DNA of 64,000 bases from Alnus glutinosa (lineage: Eukaryota > Streptophyta > Magnoliopsida > Fagales > Betulaceae). The translations under genes and the position numbers were made by a program. Under the pieces are notes generated by a model. The model saw only the letters and a list, made by a program, of their open reading frames with translations, searched no databases and was not told where the DNA came from. The stretch spans positions 43,264,654 to 43,328,653 of the forward strand of contig NC_084886.1 in NCBI RefSeq assembly GCF_958979055.1, in the 5' to 3' direction. The stretch's first letter is position 1. Each line of letters opens with the position of its first letter. Shown here one piece after another: positions 20,506 to 33,400 of this stretch.

Positions 20506-21749
20506 GCAGATGACGGCCGGATTACTGCTTGGCACATGCAGCTAAAGGATCTTGCTCTTGTAGGCCCCGGCTGGGGGCGGGGTTAACGATTAATTAATTT
20601 ATATTAAATAAATTTATATTTTAATAAGTTTTCCCAAAAACTATCATGAATATATACTTTAATTTCTTTATTCCAAACACCCCAAAGAAAGTTTACGTCG
20701 CATGCATGCCCAATTAATTTGCTTTCAATATATTTCTCAAATTTACGCAGCCGATCTCTACCATGCATGTTGATATCTTAATTTACTTTGCATTTAGAAA
20801 TCATATTATGCGGTTTTTAGTATTTTTCATGCCACGATGAGATCAAATGTTAAATATTGATAGAACACTACTCTTTATCTAACAATTAATCAAAGTAAAC
20901 ATTTTAATTAATAATGTTTAAGAGTTAACTCAAACTACACGTACTACTTAAAAATTCAAACCTTAATTTGTATTGATCAATCAAATTACAACTAATCCCG
21001 TTCCCGTCGACCATCAAATGCAACAATTGGTATCATCTGTATATCTCCCATTTCAAAAATAGTCTACTACCCGCTTAAACTTTTGTGACAATTTTCTTTT
21101 ATACTTTTTCTTTAATTATTGGATCTTCCATTTCATAGGGGCAATGATCCATATAACTATAAGTTTCTCCTTTCTCTTTATCTCAACTATATTAAAAAAA
21201 AAAAATTAAAAAAAAAAAGAAAGAAAAGGAGGTTGTCTATAACATGCGTGACACATTAACAATCTTCAGGAGTGACATGACAAATAATAAAGAATAAAAC
21301 CGATGAGACAAAAAAGTAAAACAATTGTTCTCTCTAAGATGATTTTTCTTGATTACTTGCGCACCATGACTTTGAATGATGCTATTTTGTAGGGGTGAAA
21401 AGGTGGGTGGTTAATAACCGCTTACTAACCATTAACCGTCTAACTACTTTTATGCCTAAATTTAAAAGCGGTTATGTTATTTAGTAGATTGTTATACAGC
21501 TGTCATACAACTAGAGTGAATGACATGACAATAAAAATAATTCATTAATTTTTTTTTTTTTACAAGCTGATTCAAAAATTGATTTTTACTGTCATATCAT
21601 CTCAATTATATTAAATATATGATATATCTTTGTTGAAAGGTTTTAGATTTTAATTTTTTACCAAGAAAATGGGGGCACCAATGCAATTATGCAAGAATTG
21701 AACGTTGATATTTATATATGAGATATATCTTTTTTGAGTGTCTTTGAAG
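20506..21749. other. Spacer between GA2ox B and an exon-3 relic
   Basis: AT-rich sequence with no gene. Near 21393-21470 a patch reads GGGGTGAAAAGGTGGGTGG, then TTAATAACCGCTTACTAACC, and resembles the ends of hAT-like elements. From about 21660 the DNA resembles GA2ox intron 2 (GAATTGAACGTTGATATT). Confidence 0.45.
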
Positions 21750-22390
21750 GCTACGACAAATGGGAGATTCGTGAGCGTGCGGACACTGAGCCTAGAGGCC
21801 CTGTTTGATATCCCCTTCTCCTTCCCCCTTCCCTCCATTTTCCAACATGCACTCTAACATGACATGTATTTGGCATAGGCTTAAAAAAAATAGCCCACTT
21901 TTTCAAGATAAGATAGGCTTTTTTTTTCCTATTTTACCCCTGTACACAACCATTTACATTGCACAATTTTTTTTCCTACCAGTGATTACCCCTGTATACG
22001 ACCATGAAAATGATGATTAGGTGAAGGGGTATATTGGGCAAAATGCATGAGTGAAGCTTTTTGAAGAAGCTTCACCCGTTGACTTGCCCATTATGGCCGA
22101 TGGGCAAGTTAGTTTTTTCTGTCAAAAGCTGAATGAGTCGAGGGTATGAAATAATGAGAGGAAGAAAAGGGATGAGAGGTGATTCCAAACAGGGCCAGAA
22201 TGTCAATTGCCTTCTTCGGGGTTGCATCCCTCCAAGCATGATAGCTCCACATCCAGAAATGGTCCCTCGCAACATGCTCTCTCTCTAGTCTCTACAGGCC
22301 CATCACTTGGGCTGAATACAAGCAAACAACGTGTACTCTCTCCGCCTAGGGCATACTCGATCGCCTTGACCTTTTCAGGACATGCACATA
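21750..22390 (+). pseudogene. GA2ox exon-3 relic, split by a MITE
   Basis: GGCTACGACAAATGGGAGAT and GTGAGCGTGCGGACAC (21750 on) and, after the MITE, AGAATGTCAATTGCCTTCTT through CTTTTCAGGACATG match exon 3 of GA2ox A and B. The ATG of MTNGRF is ACG, a base is gained in VRHR, about 20 bases are missing before the MITE, and the reading frame is lost. Exons 1 and 2 are absent. Its 3' flank matches that of GA2ox A, so A and this relic are sisters, and B is a separate branch. Confidence 0.8.
21797..22196. mobile_element. MITE inside the GA2ox relic
   Basis: The ends GGCCCTGTTTG and CAAACAGGGCC are perfect inverted repeats, with CCCCTTCTCC and GGGATGAGAGG just inside. AGA flanks both sides. The uninterrupted sequence in GA2ox A reads CCTAGAATGTC, so a 3-base target duplication is likely. 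The right copy is at 51027-51425, so insertion preceded the duplication. Confidence 0.75.
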
Positions 22391-22608
22391 AATCTTAATC
22401 TTTTGGGGATTTCCTTAATAATTAACACATAAATCTGCCATTAGGCAATTAAACTTGTTTCTTTTGAAAAATAATAAATACAAAAATCTGCCGTGCGATT
22501 ACATTCTTTATACGCATGACGAGTGGACAAAAGCCTCTTTCATTCCTCAAATTCAGTCTATCAATCTATTAAATTGCCGTTGGAGAATCACATGTTTTAA
22601 TAAAAAGA

Positions 22609-23281
22609 ATAATTGCACCACTGGTCACTGGAGTATGTCATAATCATGAATCACTCCCTATGATTTAAAAAGTTCATGGAAAGTCTTTGTGGTAAACTAT
22701 AATCACAAATCGATCCCTAAAGTCAAATTCTATTATAAAATTTGACAGATTCTGTTAAATGTCACGTCAGCGCCACATCAAATCAATAAGATAGCGACGT
22801 GTCCATCTAAATAAAAAAAATATAAATTTATTAAAAAATAAATAAATAAACTTATTTAAAAATAAAAATAAAAATAAATAAATAAATAAAAAATAAAAAG
22901 ATGGCTGGGCCACTCCCAGTGGCCGGGGGTGGCCATCTGGCCAACCCTAGAAGGTTCATGGGTGGCCTTCCCCCCGGCCACTGGGGGTGGCGCGCGGCCA
23001 CCCCCATATATTGGCTGGAGGTAGCCTAGCTACCCTTTTATTTTATTTTATTTTTTTAATAAATTTATATTTTTTTATTCAGATGGACACGTGTCGCCAT
23101 CTTATTGGTTTGATGTGGCACTAAAGTAGCATTTAATAAAATTTGTCAAAAAATTTAACAAAATTTGACTCCATCGATCAATTTGTAATTATAGTTTACC
23201 ACAATGACCTCCGTAAACTTTTTAAACCATAGCGAGTGATTCATAATTATGACATATCCTAGAAACTAGTGGTGCAATTAT
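22609..23281. mobile_element. Long-inverted-repeat element (MULE-like), 673 bp
   Basis: Arms of about 210 bases start ATAATTGCACCACTGGT on the left and, in reverse complement, ATAATTGCACCACTAGTT on the right. Conserved phrases include GACACGTGTCGCCATCTTAT and GATTTGATGTGGC in one arm and their complements in the other. The core (about 22905-23030) is a GC-rich set of GGCC palindromes (GGCCACTCCCAGTGGCC). No coding. GA2ox A's flank lacks it. The right copy is at 51839-52545. Confidence 0.7.
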
Positions 23282-23688
23282 CTCTTATTAATGCACATTT
23301 TGAACATGCATCAGAATAATAAACCGAGTGGAATTTAAATCATGAACACAATCAATACGAATATCATATAATTTCCAGCGAAGTTACAAGTATTGTCAGA
23401 CTGCCACATAATTCAAGTACATGCAACAGTGATCAGCAGTGGAACCATACAAATAGGTTAAGAGGCTCTCAAAAAAACAGAGCCATCAAATAAGAATCGT
23501 CCCTCCTTCAATTAATGGGACAACACGATCATATTCCACAGTATCGTTTGATTTCCGAAAACAGGACCACAACCTAAGCTTTAGGTGCTGAAAGGAAAGA
23601 AGTTAAAAGAGTCTTGTATTCAATGGAGTCACCGTCATTTGAGATCTATATTTTTTTAGCTCAGAGCGCTCTGTATAGCACTCACTTG
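23282..23688 (-). other. 3' flank and 3'UTR of the left invertase copy
   Basis: This region lies downstream of the stop codon at 23689-23691 on the minus strand. About 23395-23575 is the part that also survives at 4722-4912. No polyadenylation signal could be assigned with confidence. Confidence 0.45.
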
Positions 23689-25719
23689 TCATCGAGCAAG
23701 AATCTGAGACCTTGGAGCAGAACGTGAGCACTTCTTTCGACCAGTTTTGCTAAGCGCGCAGACACAAATTTCAAGGAGTTCGTAATCCTCCTCCCAGAAC
23801 AACAAGGACGCCTTCTCCGGATTCTTCAAAAGCATCTTCGACGTTAGAAAACCAGCAATTGTCCATGTCTGGAAGAGCCGGGATTGCTTTCCTATGAATC
23901 TCCCACTGCGCATGTCATAATATTCAGGCCACTGATCCATTGAAAGCCTCTTCTCTGCCAAAGCAACAGCCTTCTGTGCCAATTCTGGCCTCCCCATCTT
24001 AATGCAGGCCAATGTGAACTAAAAATTTCACGTAGGAGAATGCTTAAGAAGTCTGATCATTATGATCTAGCCAATACCCAAAATCTTAAGAGAAGATAGA
24101 ATTGAACAAAGATCAACTTACCTGCCATAGCAGTGTTGGCCAAGATCCACCATTATGATAAGACCAGGGACTGCAAGCAAGTAGAGAATCAGATTTGTGA
24201 AATAGGGAGCCCATAAGAAAATAACAAATTACTTAAAAGAGCCTCACGTATTCTTTGGGTCACTGCCAGTGATTATACGCCATTCCTCATGCTCCAAAGC
24301 AGGGTAACAAATTTTAAGAGGCATTTGAGCCACAAGATCATCCCATTTGTCCTTCAGAATACCCTCATTCTGTTCTGGGCTACCTAAAGATGGAACAATG
24401 GCCCAAAGATTTCCAAGTGTGAAAAACCTAAAATCCATATGAGCAGGTTGCAGATTGCCAATGAGGTAGCCACCTTTCTCAGGGATCCAATCTACCAGCC
24501 AAGAAGGAATTTGATCTGGATAAATATTGAACTTGTTAATGGCATCTGTAGAGTATTCCTCTGTCTTGTAACGATAAATCTCATTGATCTTCTTCATATC
24601 CGCCCAATAATACTCTCTGATATGAAAGGAGAGTGTACTGAGTCGATTATTGATAGCAGCCACCAAATTCTTGGTTCCATCATTGACAATAAGCATTTCG
24701 CGGGAACAACGTAGAGCTGAGTAGAATAACGCCTGTTAGATAAGATTTCTTAAGCAAATGGTTAACTTAAGACAAGGAAAGCGTGAAATAACACTAGAAA
24801 TGGTGAAGAAAGGTATTGGAGAACGTTAAAGATGAATAAGATAAACATATTTGCCTCATTATGGTCACCAATAAAATACCACTTAAGACAAAATAAACAT
24901 GCAATACTAGAACAATATAGGCATACCAAAATCAAGCTGGAATCTAATGTATACCAAGCACAAGATTTATTTTTCAGAGTAGCATCATTCCAAGTAAGAT
25001 TTCAGAGTAGCATCATTCTCAACTTGGATTTCAAGAGGGTGTCTATGAATGCCCATCCGTCTATCAATCATGCAGGAACCATCAGTTACTAACAGAGAAG
25101 GAAACATGTCAAACCCACCAGTTAAACATAGATTAAGTATTAATCTTATGCCTGTCTGAACATCCACTCTTTCTTGCAATGCATAGTCGCCAGTGATCTT
25201 CCCATAAGCTCTCAACAAAATAATCCACCACAACCCTGTCATAGTAAACATATGCTTCAAAATTTATTTATGCTAGTTCTTTTATTTTTTTTTTTCCCAA
25301 CTGAAAATAACTAACCCCATTAAGCTTATATGAGATTTGTAATGTCACAAAGTGTTGAAAGCACAATAGTTTTGGGCTTAGTCACCCATTTTACGCAATG
25401 TATAAAAATATTGCTCAAATTTGAAAATTTATAAACGAACATCAAGATATTGAGCAACCAAGCAATAATGGTCAAAGCTTATGCTGCGACATTCAATGGA
25501 AAAGAACAACTCCTTAAAAATTGCCACAGTGACCAGAACTACTATTGTCTTACCAGAATCAACAGGTGCAACACGACCAATGGCTGATTCACCAAAATCA
25601 GGATCTAGAACTTCCTCAAATGCTTCATTGCTTCCATCAAGAGGGATAGTTCTAACTTTAAAGCTTGCAGGCATTAACCCTTGCCCAGGACTGTAGCAGT
25701 CCACAGTCTTTTCCCAGCC
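23689..25719 (-). pseudogene. Neutral/alkaline invertase, left copy, 5'-truncated
   Basis: Minus-strand exons equivalent to exons 2-6 of the intact gene lie at 25719-25554, 25235-25024, 24732-24248, 24170-24122 and 24018-23689. Exon 1, with the start codon, targeting peptide and the first conserved third of the enzyme, is missing because the duplication junction at 26047-26049 cuts the first intron. Further decay: the exon 3 donor GTAAGT is reduced to GTTGAG by a 4-base loss, IHGHPLEI reads IHRHPLEI, and exon 4 lacks 9 bases (NLIEDKW to KDKW). Its upstream side now faces the Tat LTR. It could be transcribed only from a foreign promoter and cannot make a full enzyme. Confidence 0.88.
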
Positions 25720-26046
25720 CTAACAAAGAAGCAAAACACATATGATCAGAATTGGCACTTTAATTAAGTATCAATACTCGCTTAACATATCACAGATTAC
25801 AACCTAATCTCCCAAAAACCCATTAACAACCTCTTAAGGATGCTCCCTACTCCACCATAGTATTCCAGAGGGAATCAACTTCCCTCATTAAAAACAAGGT
25901 TTGTTACTTGCAAGGAGGAAAATGATCTTCCAAGCACACTAGTCTCACTGAATCAGCAAATTACACATACCGATGGGCATATGATATAACCAATATAATG
26001 AGAAGATGTTAGCTCATACAGTTTCGAGGTCTATGGAACCATCAAA

Positions 26047-26317
26047 AATCCAACTAGGCGTCAAGAAGACTGGTGAGACCGCAAGTCTGGCCTATAAATA
26101 AAACCGTCACACCAGGTATGAAATGATGAATTCTCTGAGCTCTTGAGATTGAGATTGAAAATACTCTTCAGAAAATTGATTTGAACTGACTTAGGCATCG
26201 GAGTGGGCGTAGTCGGCACCCCCGACGAGTTGTTTGTTCTTTTTGCAGGATTGAAGTAGTAGAACCCAACGGCGAATCACCAGGCGACACATCACCATAC
26301 CGGAAACTGTACCAACA
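26047..26317 (+). repeat. Left LTR portion of the Tat element
   Basis: 271 bases matching the last 271 bases of the right LTR (39354-39624). Its left edge is the duplication junction rather than an integration end: invertase intron sequence runs straight into it with AAT shared by both partners. Confidence 0.85.
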
Positions 26318-26368
26318 GTTTGGCGCCGTCTGTGGGAACGATAAGTTGTTCTTGCGAAAAACAAATCC

Positions 26369-27748
26369 GTGATGGTGACTACGAGACGTTCCAAGTCGAT
26401 TCAAAACGATGCATGCGAAGAGGTGCCACCTACCAGCCAAGACGATGTTCGTGGAGAAGCAGAATCTGCTAGACCAGAGGCCAGAATAACCCAACTGAGT
26501 CAACAGTTGGCCCAAGCACAGAAGAATGTGGAGGATTTGCTGGCTCAGAATGCTTTGCTCCTAGCTGCTCAGACTCCGCCGCCATTCAATCATGATGCAG
26601 TCGAAGGGACAAACCTTGGTGGCAACCCCGAAGGGTCAGGAGAGAAAGCCGGGCCACGGAACGAAGACCATGGAGAGCCCGCCAATCCGGCTCCACCAAC
26701 AGAATCAGAAAGGAGGTTGCAGAAGTTGGTTCAGGACATGGGCGCAAAATATGATGCACTATCGAAAACAATTGATCAGAAGCGTGATGGAAAGGAGTCT
26801 CTCGTGGACAACCTCTTTCAGCACAATGAGTCGATATTCACCGAAGAAGTATCCAACTTCGATCTACCCGGAAGATTCAAGGTACCTGACATCCCTGTTT
26901 TTTCAGGCAGTGAAGATCCGGTGGAGCACTTGGACAATTTTCGATCCCATGTCTCCCTCCACAAGACACCAGATGCTGTGGCATGCCGAGCTTTTCCTCT
27001 CACCTTGTTAGGAAAGGCTCCAGATTGGCTCAGGAATCTCCCACCGAGGTCGATTGATTGTTTCGACGCCCTTGGAAGGAAATTCCTAGCCCAGTTCGTA
27101 TCCGGGAGAGCTAGAAGAAAACCCCGAGGATACCTACTCTTTATACAGCAGGGGCCAAACGAGTCTCTAAAAGACTATCTATGGAGATTCAACCAGGAAA
27201 AGCTAGACACAGAGAGTGCGCCAGATGATTTCATCTATGGAGCAATCTTCCAAGGCTTGAAGAAGGATGGACCTCTGATGGCAGAACTGGCGTTGAAACC
27301 ACCGAAAGATCTTCATACCTTTATGGTAAAGATGGACAGGTACATTTATCAGGAAGAAATGCTCCGAGCCCTTCTCAATAACTCCCAGCAACAACAACAG
27401 CCATCCACCGAGAAGCCCAAGAAGAAGAAGAATCCTGAGCCTATACAGGACACCGGTCCCGGAGAATACAAGAAAGTAAAAAAGAATTTCGGAGATTACA
27501 AGTGGACACCATTGAACGCCTCCCTCACCGAGGTGCTCATGGAACTCAAAAGAGATCCGAATTACCAGAGACCGAGACCCATTCCAGGAGATCCGCCCCC
27601 GCGTTTGGCTCACAAATACTGTGTCTTCCATGATTCATACGGTCATCTGACCGAGCAGTGTGTATCATTGAGGCAGTTGATCGAGAAATTCATCGAGAAT
27701 GGGAAACTAGTCCAATTTCTCGTCAATGAGAGGAATCATCAGGAGTGA
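26369..27748 (+). other. gag region of the Tat element
   Basis: A single open region with the retrotransposon gag domain: DIPVFSGSEDPVEHLDNF, AFPLTLLGKAPDWLRNLP and FLAQFVSGRARRK precede a basic, proline- and glutamine-rich tail and a Cys/His region (HKYCVFHDSYGHLTEQC). The family role is the virus-like particle coat. It is treated here as part of a broken element. Confidence 0.85.
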
Positions 27749-27777
27749 GACCATTATCCGCGGCCCAGGAGGGAAGA

Positions 27778-30446
27778 TGTAACGCCCCCAAACCGCTAAG
27801 GGTTAGGTTCGTCCATTTTCATACACCAAACTGCAAAGATTCCTAAGGTCTGCCACAACCTAGCTAATATGCTGAATTAAATAAATTAAATAAAGAGAAT
27901 AATAATAATAATAATTTTAAAACTCAGAGCTTCAATAAATGCGGAAACAGTTATTTCGAAATGAACAATTATGTTTGATTCAATATTTGAAAATCTAAAG
28001 AAAAACTAAATTTATTGTACAAGTGCACTTATTAAGGTAACTGAGATGCAATGTCCTAATGCTAGCCTAGATCCCATCCCGGCCGCCTAGGTCTCTCAGC
28101 TCATAACCTGAAAATAAAAACAAAATAAGAGGTGAGCGAAAAATGCTCAGTAAGGTAACCCTCAACCATAAAACGGTTGAGTTAACTTCATTTTCTTTAA
28201 AACAATTATTAAAATACACTTGAAATCTAAATTTCTAGAATACAAATAATAAAAATTCGGCATTTTACTTAACACATAAAATTACTGGTTGATAAATAAA
28301 TTCCTCATATGTAGGGCCCATGTACACTATTACGCCCTGTGTACTAGGGTTGCGCGGTCTACTGCGACCTCAGGTAGGTAAACTGTGGCCACAGGCCGAA
28401 CCCCTTCAGCTAATTAATTGAAGTGCACTTAGCATGACATAGGGATGGATCTGCTTTCTCTAAGTCCTTGAGCGGTTGCGCTTCCATCCAAGCAACGGTA
28501 CCGAGCTTAAACTCTGCAAATCTCTGTGAATATATCTGAGGCCAAAATAATAGTCTCCTCCACACACGTGCCTCATTTATAAAAATCTCATTCTCACAAA
28601 TTATTCTTATTCCTTTGATAACTCTTGAGGCAAAGTGTGGGAGGGTTTTTACTCTCATTTTCTCATTAATTTCAAAAAGCTGTAACTTCCCGTCTCGAGA
28701 ACCAACTACACAATTTACGAATAATTAGAAAAATCCTTTATAACCAAAGCTTATTTTAAAACAGTGATTTCAAGATTAACATTTATACCAACAAATTTTC
28801 ATCTCAAAACTATTTTTAAAACAGTCCTTCATGCATCAATATAATTTGAAATATAGAACAAGAACAATTAATTGCAAATATGTTTAAAAAAAAGGATAAA
28901 GTAATATGACATAAAACAATTTGAAAATGGGTAGAGGATCCCTTACCTCGATACTGTTACTCAAAAACTGATCTGAAATATCAGACACCTGAATCGATAA
29001 CACTTAACTATGTCAGCCTTAGGCTAGAATACACATCCTAAATGAAATCGGATTTAACGCATCCTGGCTTTTCGATCTCTACCTATAGCATGATTATAGG
29101 TGTATTATTATTATTAGGAAATTATTAAACTGTATTTGAGTATACATATTTTGGGTTTCCTGAAAACTCTTGTGTCATATTCATATATAAAATATGATAT
29201 CAGTTCACTGTGAAAAATGTTCTTAAAATGATATAAATCGTTCAAGTAAAAAATCAGAAAAGAAATATAATAAGATACTGAATATTATTGGTTGTTAAAA
29301 TAGCTCCATAAAACTACAATAGGAAATTTTCAACTACATGTAAGAGAAAGGAAAACAAATTACATAGATATGCTACGGGGCTTTGGGGTTAGAAAAGTAA
29401 GGAAAAGAAAACAAATAAATCTTATGAGCTGCTATGGCTACTTACAGAACAGAAACAAAAGGGAAATAATTAGGTCTTGGTAAGTTTGATACGGCTAACC
29501 ATAGAGGAAGGGCATGGAAGCCAAAAGGGCCAAGACTTGATGACACAAGGCTAGGACAATACCTGCTACGGTACTATTGCTTAGAAAAGAAAGGAAAGGA
29601 ACAAAAAGAAATTCAATCTATTGACTTGATATCAAGAAAGTAGGAACAAAAGAAAAGAATAAAAATAAAAATAAAATATAAGCAAGTTGCTATGGTGATA
29701 TGGCTGTTTCCAGGGGAGAAACAAGAGGACCAAAAATATAAAATAACACAAACAATTGGGACGGCTATAGGGCTGGCAGGAGAGAAAAAGAAAAAGAAGA
29801 CAAAACACAATCCAGTAACTTCAAGATGGCATTCGGCTGTAGTACACAACAGTAAAATAATTATGCTAAAAAAGAAATCTGCTACGTTGTACTAAACTGA
29901 CGAAGGAAACAAACAAAAATAAAATAGAAAAGCAATAGGAGAGTTACAGATAGGGGACGTCGGTAGAAGGGAACGAAAAATATACCTGCTATGATTCTTG
30001 GCTAGAAACAAAGAGATTGTGGCCGGATCGTCTTGCGAGAGAGGAATAGGGAGATGGTTTTCATGAAAAATATTTTGAGATAAAAAGAGCGAATGACGGC
30101 TAAAGGACGTATTTATAAGGCGTAGGGTTTCATTCTTTGGCTGCTAGGGTTTTATATACTAAAACAAGTATTTTAATAAAAATAAAATTGCATAAAAATA
30201 TAAAATCTGGTCCTCATATTTTTTTTTTATAAATATAAAATATAAAAGTAGAACTTAAATTTATATAAATTTATTATATTTAAAAGTATGTGTTTTTAAT
30301 AAAATATATGAGTGGCTATTTAATAATAAGAAATTAAATTTTTGTATGAAAAAAAAAAATCAAGTGTTTATTATTCCCGTCTAGTTATCCATTCTCATAG
30401 GTCGTAAAGACTATTCTATCCTTGAAAGGGGGTCGGGGTTATTACA
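27778..30446 (-). mobile_element. Solo-LTR-like insertion nested in the Tat element
   Basis: The insertion is bounded by TGTAACGCCCCC and GGGTTATTACA (TG...CA) and flanked by the 5-base direct repeat GAAGA at 27773-27777 and 30447-30451. The 2669 bases have no polyprotein. On the minus strand a TATAAATACG box lies near 30107-30116, as expected for an LTR promoter, so the orientation is probably minus. This looks like a solo LTR left by recombination of a long-LTR element, or a non-autonomous element. It entered between the gag and protease regions. Confidence 0.75.
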
Positions 30447-30459
30447 GAAGAGGATCGGA

Positions 30460-33400
30460 ATGAAATGAGGAATTATCAACCGAGACAAGAAGACAGAAGA
30501 GGAAGAAGCCGAGAGCCAGCACCTCGACCTCGGAGGAATGAAGGAAGGGAGAGAAGTAGGAGCAGACCTCGGGTGGCGCAGCAAGGTAATCTCCCTATCA
30601 TCCACACTATCTCGGGTGGATTTGGAGGAGGAGGTGAGTCCAACTCGGCTCGGAAGGCGTATGCCAAGCAGCTGGACGATTTTGAAGTATTCTCGGTCCA
30701 AAAGCCTTTAGTCTCGGAAATATAACCCTCTGGTTATAAGGTTTTCTGATGATGATTATGCTGGGGTCTCGCTTCCGCACACAGACGCCCTTGTGGTCAC
30801 CTTGACCATAGCAAATTATCAGACTCGGCGGATCCTCGTTGACACAGGGAGCTCGGCTGATATTCTGTTTAAATCAGCTTTCGATTACATGGGTGTTCCA
30901 CAAGAAAAGCTGGTCCCGGTCTCATGCCAGTTACAGGGTTTTGCTGGAGAAAAGGTGTTGCCTCTCGGTTCTATTGATCTACCTGTGACGGCAGGGACTT
31001 ATCCGAGGTAGAAAGTCATTATGGTGAAGTTCCTGATAGTTGACAAAGTCTCGGCCTACAATGCCATTATAGGACGGACAGCTCTCAACGACTTCAAAGC
31101 TGTGACTTCAACACCGCATCTCAGCATGAAGTTTCCAACAGAAGAAGGAGTTGGAGAGGTGAAGGGAGACCAGAGGGAAGCTAGGCGATGCTACAATCTG
31201 TCCTTAAAAGACACCCCGAGGCAGCACAGCCGGGGGGAGAAAACTAAGAAAGATGAAAAATAGCAATCACCGTTGGGGGAGCCTGTGGAAGCCTTGGAGG
31301 AGTTCGAGATAGGTGATTCAGGAAAGAAAGTTCATATAGGCTCACAACTCCCTCAACCTATGAAGGAAGATCTGGTGGCGTTCTTGAGGCGCAACAAAGA
31401 TGTATTTGCCTGGAGCCATGAAGATATGCCGGGGATTGATCCCTCGGTTATTGTCCATAAGCTAAATGTGGACCCAAATTATCGCCCTGTGAAACAGAGA
31501 AGGAGGGCTTTTGCCGCCGAACGAAACACGGCTGTTGCGGAAGAAGTAGAGAAGTTGCTAAAAGCTGGATTCATCCGAGAGGTGGATTATCCCGAGTGGC
31601 TGGCCAATGTGGTGCTGGTAAAGAAGTCTAACGGCAAGTGGAGGATGTGCGTAGATTTCACCGACCTGAATAAAGCATGTCCGAAGGATAGCTTTCCTCT
31701 GCCTCGGATAGATTTATTGGTTGATTCAACGGCCGGACACGAGCTCTTAAGCTTCATGGATGCCTTCTCGGGATACAATCAGATCTACATGAAAGAAGCA
31801 GACCGGGAAAAAACTGCTTTCATCACAGACCGAGGACTTTACTGCTATAAGATGATGCCCTTTGGACTGAAGAATGCGGGAGCCACGTATCAGCGACTTG
31901 TGAACCGGATGTTTCAAAGTCAAATTGGCCGAAACGTTGAAGTATACGTAGATGACCTGCTGGTTAAAAGTGTTCGGGCAAACAGGCACATAGAAGACCT
32001 CCGAGAGACTTTTCGGACTCTAAGTAAATACAACATGAAGCTCAACCCCGCGAAGTGTGCCTTCGGAGTTTCTTCAGGCAAATTTCTGGGGTTTATGGTG
32101 TCGCAGAGGGGCATTGAAGCTAATCCAGAGAAGGTCAGAGCTGTCCTCGAGATGGAGGCCTCGAGAACAACGAAATAACTCCAACGACTGACAGGAAGGA
32201 TTGCGGCCCTGAACCGTTTCATATCACGGTCGACAGATAAGTGCCTTCCCTTCTTTAAAATTTTACGAAAAGCATTTATGTGGAGTGAGGAGTGTGAGGA
32301 GGCTTTCAGGAAGTTGAAGGAATACCTAGCCAACCCACCACTGTTGAGCTGCCCAACCGAATGGGAGATTCTTTATCTCTATCTGGCAGTATCTCCCTCA
32401 GCAGTAAGCTCAGTGCTAGTCCGAGAAGATTCAGGAGTTCAGAAGCCAGTTTACTTTACAAGTAAAGCACTGCATGGCGCGGAAGAAAGGTATCCTCGGA
32501 TCGAGAAGTTGGCGTTCGCTTTGATTATTTCAGCCAGAAGATTGAGGCCATACTTTTAGGCTCACGCTATCAGAGTTCTAACCGAGTATCCGATGAAGAA
32601 GGTGTTGCAAAAACCTGACCTCTCGGGAAGATTAGTCAACTGGGCGGTGGAACTCGGACAATTTGATATCGAGTTTCATCCTCAGACGGCTATCAAAGGA
32701 CAGGTTCTGGCAGATTTCCTGGTAGAATTCTGCAACATTCCTGAAGCAGAAGAACTCCCTAGGGAGTCAACCTGGGTTGTTTTTGTAGATGGCTCTTCCA
32801 CACAGGGCAGAAGCGGAGTAGGAGTCCTCCTCAGGAATCCCGAAGGACAAGAATTCGGTTTTGCTGTAAAACTGGACTTCGTTACGACGAACAATGAAGC
32901 TGAGTATGAAGCGGTGATAACAGGTTTGGCTTTATCCCGAGAGATGGGGGCAACTAATGTCGAAATCCGGAGTGACTCTCAAGTGGTCGTAGGCCAAGTC
33001 CAAGGACAATTCGAAGCACAAGAAGACCGAATGGCCAGGTACTTGGAAGAGGTACGGCGATTCCAATCCTATTTCGAAAGGTTCGTCATCACAAAGATAC
33101 CTTGGGAGGAAAACATCAGAGCCGATGAGTTCTCGAAGATTGCATCGAGAACAGAAGAAGAGATTGAAGCGTCAAGGAGGCAAATTATTGTTCTGACCGA
33201 GCCGTCGATAGCCCCGAGGACCAAGGTTATGGAAGCAGACTCAGCACCAGATGAACCAGAATGGGCAAGGGACATTATCCAGTTCCTCAGAAATGGGTTG
33301 CTGCCCGAAGACAAGGTCGCAGCTCGGAGGGTGAAGATACAAGCAGCACAATTTTGCCTTCTCGGGGAGATACTGTACAAAAGAGGATATTCCGAACCCC

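Noticed and set aside
29613-29895. Frames within the LTR-like insertion
   Set aside because: Low-complexity F/K-rich products on opposite strands; not coding.
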